This document shows, piece by piece, positions 5,961-7,496 of a stretch of DNA of 7,496 nt. The DNA comes from Armatimonadota bacterium (lineage in GTDB: Bacteria > Armatimonadota > Zipacnadia > Zipacnadales > UBA11051): NCBI GenBank assembly GCA_003542955.1, contig DPJP01000399.1, forward strand, positions 12,298 through 19,793. The letters run 5' to 3'. A program made the position numbers and the translations under genes. A model generated the notes under the pieces. The model searched no databases. It was not told where the DNA came from and worked only from the letters and a program-made list of their open reading frames with translations. The first letter of the stretch is position 1. Every line of letters begins with the position of its first letter.

Positions 5961-6707
5961 ATGGTATCGCATCGCTGGGAGGACTTGCTTCCCGAGGAGT
6001 TCTATGCCGAGTTCGCGCGCGCGCCGCTGGCCTATATGGCCGCCGCCGCGCCGGAAGAGCACGGCCTGCACAACCCGCTGGGCTCGGACATGTGGCCGCC
6101 GTATGAGGTCTGTCTGCGGGCGGCTGAGATCACCGGCGGCATCGTCTTCCCGCTGATTCCCTTTGCCCCGGCCTACTTCCCCGGCCTCTCGCGGGATGAA
6201 ATGCGCTCGGGGGAGAAGGAGTTGTACCCGCCGAGCCTGTTCGTCAGCCGCGAGTTGTGCGAATTGGCCTATACCGAGGTGCTCGAGGGGATGGCGGACA
6301 TGGGCTTCCGCGCCTGCATCGCGCTGGGAGGGCATGCGCCTGCCGATCAGTTGCTGCAGGATATGACTGCCGCGCACGACGGTGTGATCCGGGGCATGCG
6401 CTTCTTCGGCGCTGGCACCTACAGCCTGGTCAAGGACGTGCTGACTGACCTGGCCCGCGAGAGACCGGGCTCGACTGGCCACGGCACCCTCTGGGAGACC
6501 TCGATGATCATGGCCGTCGCCCCCGAGCACGTGGACCTTTCGCGCGCCGGGGGTGTCCTGCGGTACCCGCGGCCCTCGCAGCTTCAGGCCAACAGCGCCG
6601 AGGTGATCGGCATGATCCCCGACGCCAACGCCGAATTGGGGGAGAAGACCCTCGGCATCACCGTCGAGCGCGTTGTTGCGAAGGCGAATGAACTGCTGGC
6701 GGAGTGA
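5961..6707 (+). CDS. Creatininase-family amidohydrolase
   Basis: The 248-residue protein has the length and motif order of the creatininase family (metal-dependent amide or C-N hydrolases). E-E-H-G (Glu32, His34) and PLGSD (Asp43) match the family's E-x-H-G and L-G-T-D metal-binding motifs. LALGGHAP-type sequence at 121-127 (His125) replaces the usual N-G-H-G-G-N. GHGTLWETSMIM (His174, Glu179) matches the conserved H-A-G-x-x-E-T-S block. The first metal site looks intact, while the N-G-H-G-G-N deviation suggests a distant subgroup. Family members act on creatinine, formamides or cofactor precursors such as in mycofactocin maturation; no substrate can be chosen here. GAGGTGA (5950-5956) precedes the ATG with good spacing. 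No signal peptide is seen, so it is probably cytoplasmic. The gene is bracketed by foldback copies ending about 40 bp before its start and beginning 8 bp after its stop, so a promoter inside copy 1 or read-through is needed. Confidence 0.88.
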   Translation: MVSHRWEDLLPEEFYAEFARAPLAYMAAAAPEEHGLHNPLGSDMWPPYEVCLRAAEITGGIVFPLIPFAPAYFPGLSRDEMRSGEKELYPPSLFVSRELCELAYTEVLEGMADMGFRACIALGGHAPADQLLQDMTAAHDGVIRGMRFFGAGTYSLVKDVLTDLARERPGSTGHGTLWETSMIMAVAPEHVDLSRAGGVLRYPRPSQLQANSAEVIGMIPDANAELGEKTLGITVERVVAKANELLAE

Positions 6708-6715
6708 CACAGGAT

Positions 6716-6954
6716 GCCCATAGGGGCTAACGTGAGCGCTCTCGGAGCGTTGGAGGGGCCGGCCGAGTGAGCGCGGGGCCGTTTGCGCGCGACGGAGACC
6801 GGCCCGCGCATGCCCTTCGGGATCGTCCGTCCAGGCCCTGGCTGCGTGGTGCTCGCGGACCAGTCTCGCTCTCCCGCATGCGCGGGATCGCTCGGCTGGC
6901 CCCTCCAACGACGCCCGAACGGTTCGCCAGATGGTTGTGTCAGCGCGCATAGGC
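6716..6954. mobile_element. Foldback (inverted-repeat) element, copy 2, about 239 bp, non-coding
   Basis: The left 47 bp (6716-6762) match copy 1 (5170-5216) at 43 positions. On the right, three blocks are identical to copy 1: AGACCGGCCCGCG (6796-6808), CGCGGACCAGTCTCG (6854-6868) and CTCGGCTGGCCCCTCCAACG (6891-6910). Internally the element folds on itself: 6748-6767 is inverted against 6891-6910 (19 of 20) and 6795-6808 against 6854-6867 (12 of 14), leaving a loop of about 45 nt. The outer ends (6716-6733 against 6937-6954) are more decayed. Similarity to copy 1 continues to about 6966 (CCTGAC). Orientation is the same as copy 1. It starts 8 bp after the creatininase stop codon and could act as a 3' stem. 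No coding potential is credible. Confidence 0.65.
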
Positions 6955-6966
6955 AGAATGCCTGAC

Positions 6967-7090
6967 CTACCCGCTCTATTGATACCTGTGAGCGGCCGAC
7001 TGCATGACGGGTATCCGGCATAGGCGCTCGCGCGGACGTTCCCGGCCCGCTATGCACGCGCGAATGTGCAATACGTGGAGATGAACTGAC
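6967..7090. other. Leader region of the last gene
   Basis: This 124-bp stretch lies between copy 2 and the last gene. It contains CATAGGCGCT (7019-7028), a 10-base exact match to the left end of foldback copy 1 (5173-5182), possibly a remnant. GTGGAG (7075-7080) lies 10 nt before the ATG as a ribosome-binding site. I see no convincing promoter boxes. Confidence 0.35.
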
Positions 7091-7496
7091 ATGCTAAAGG
7101 CAGATACTCAACCGCTCATCATGCCGTATCCGCGCACGATGAAGACAGGCAAGGGCGCCGTCAACCTCAGGGCCGTGACGCTCCAGGCCGACGGCAAAGT
7201 CGCCAAACGTGCCGCGAAGGTGCTTGCCGCCGGGCTCAAGCAGATGGGCCTCGCCGTCGGCGAGGGCGGCTACCAGGTATCGCTGGTGCAGGCGCAGCCG
7301 AAGGGCAGAAACGCTGGCGATGAGTGGTACAGCCTGCAGGTGAGCCAGAAAGGCGCAGCCCTCAGCGCGGGCGCCTACGCAGGGCTCTACTATGCCGTCC
7401 AGAGCCTCCTGCAGTTGGTTGCCCTGAAGGAAGCGGGCACGAAGCGCCCCGCGGGCAAGACCCCTGCGAGGACCGCGAGCCTGCCGCTGGTCGAGA
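7091..7496 (+). CDS. Probable GH20-type beta-N-acetylhexosaminidase, N-terminal part (runs off right edge)
   Basis: The frame is open from the ATG at 7091 to the edge, giving 135 residues. The segment DEWYSLQVSQKGAALSAGAYAGLYYAVQSLLQLV (about 77-110) matches the conserved end of the non-catalytic N-terminal domain of glycoside hydrolase family 20 (pattern D-E-x-Y-x-L-x-V ... A-G-x-x-Y-A-x-Q-x-L-x-Q-L), which precedes the catalytic TIM barrel. The start, PLIMPYPRTMKTGKGAVNL, also fits the first strand of that domain. A similar small domain precedes the barrel in some other families (alpha-glucuronidase, hyaluronidase-like GH84), so the exact family cannot be settled without the barrel. No signal peptide is seen at this start, which would place the protein in the cytoplasm. 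Its usual role would be release of N-acetylglucosamine or N-acetylgalactosamine from glycans. Confidence 0.75.
   Translation, partial: MLKADTQPLIMPYPRTMKTGKGAVNLRAVTLQADGKVAKRAAKVLAAGLKQMGLAVGEGGYQVSLVQAQPKGRNAGDEWYSLQVSQKGAALSAGAYAGLYYAVQSLLQLVALKEAGTKRPAGKTPARTASLPLVE

Noticed and set aside
5904..6950. 348-codon minus-strand frame antisense to the creatininase gene
   Set aside because: It spans foldback copy 2 and the reverse of a recognised enzyme; its composition is typical of GC-rich antisense frames.

Overview
The window is GC-rich bacterial DNA with compact protein genes, small divergent and convergent intergenic gaps, and one repeat-rich stretch. Gene content (TolB-like beta-propeller, SGNH hydrolase, creatininase-family amidohydrolase, and the N-terminus of a probable GH20-type glycosidase) fits an uncultured, carbohydrate-degrading bacterium. 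Armatimonadota- or PVC-like genomes carry this mix, but that placement is an inference from gene types only; there is no rRNA or other marker here.

Layout, left to right. Bases 1-792 (minus) hold the N-terminal 264 residues of a secreted protein of unknown function that runs off the left edge. A 218-bp divergent promoter region with an unusually AT-rich inverted repeat separates it from a plus-strand TolB/oligogalacturonate-lyase-like beta-propeller gene (1011-2255). That gene converges on a minus-strand group: an SGNH hydrolase (2875-3645), then two small paralogous membrane proteins of the GlsB/YeaQ type (2561-2785 and 2263-2514), the latter two led by a clear extended -10 promoter. A second divergent gap of about 250 bp leads to a plus-strand rhomboid-like membrane protein fused to a TPR-like C-terminus (3898-5088). 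Its catalytic serine and histidine positions are replaced, so it looks like a rhomboid pseudoprotease.

Bases 5089-5960 carry no convincing gene. Most of this stretch is one long imperfect inverted repeat (5170-5918) with an 18-bp nearly perfect terminal repeat, arms that can be followed inward in several blocks, and a perfect apical hairpin. A creatininase-family gene (5961-6707) follows. Immediately after its stop comes a second, shorter copy of the same foldback element (6716-6954) in the same orientation, so the creatininase gene is bracketed by direct copies. The two copies preserve one hairpin position with entirely different stem sequence, which suggests selection on, or regeneration of, structure. 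The last gene (7091 to the right edge) begins a GH20-like protein.

The genes do not form one obvious pathway. The enzymes (propeller lyase-like protein, SGNH esterase-like protein, amidohydrolase, glycosidase) are compatible with polysaccharide and amino-sugar breakdown. The most unusual content is the foldback element pair and the rhomboid pseudoprotease-TPR fusion.
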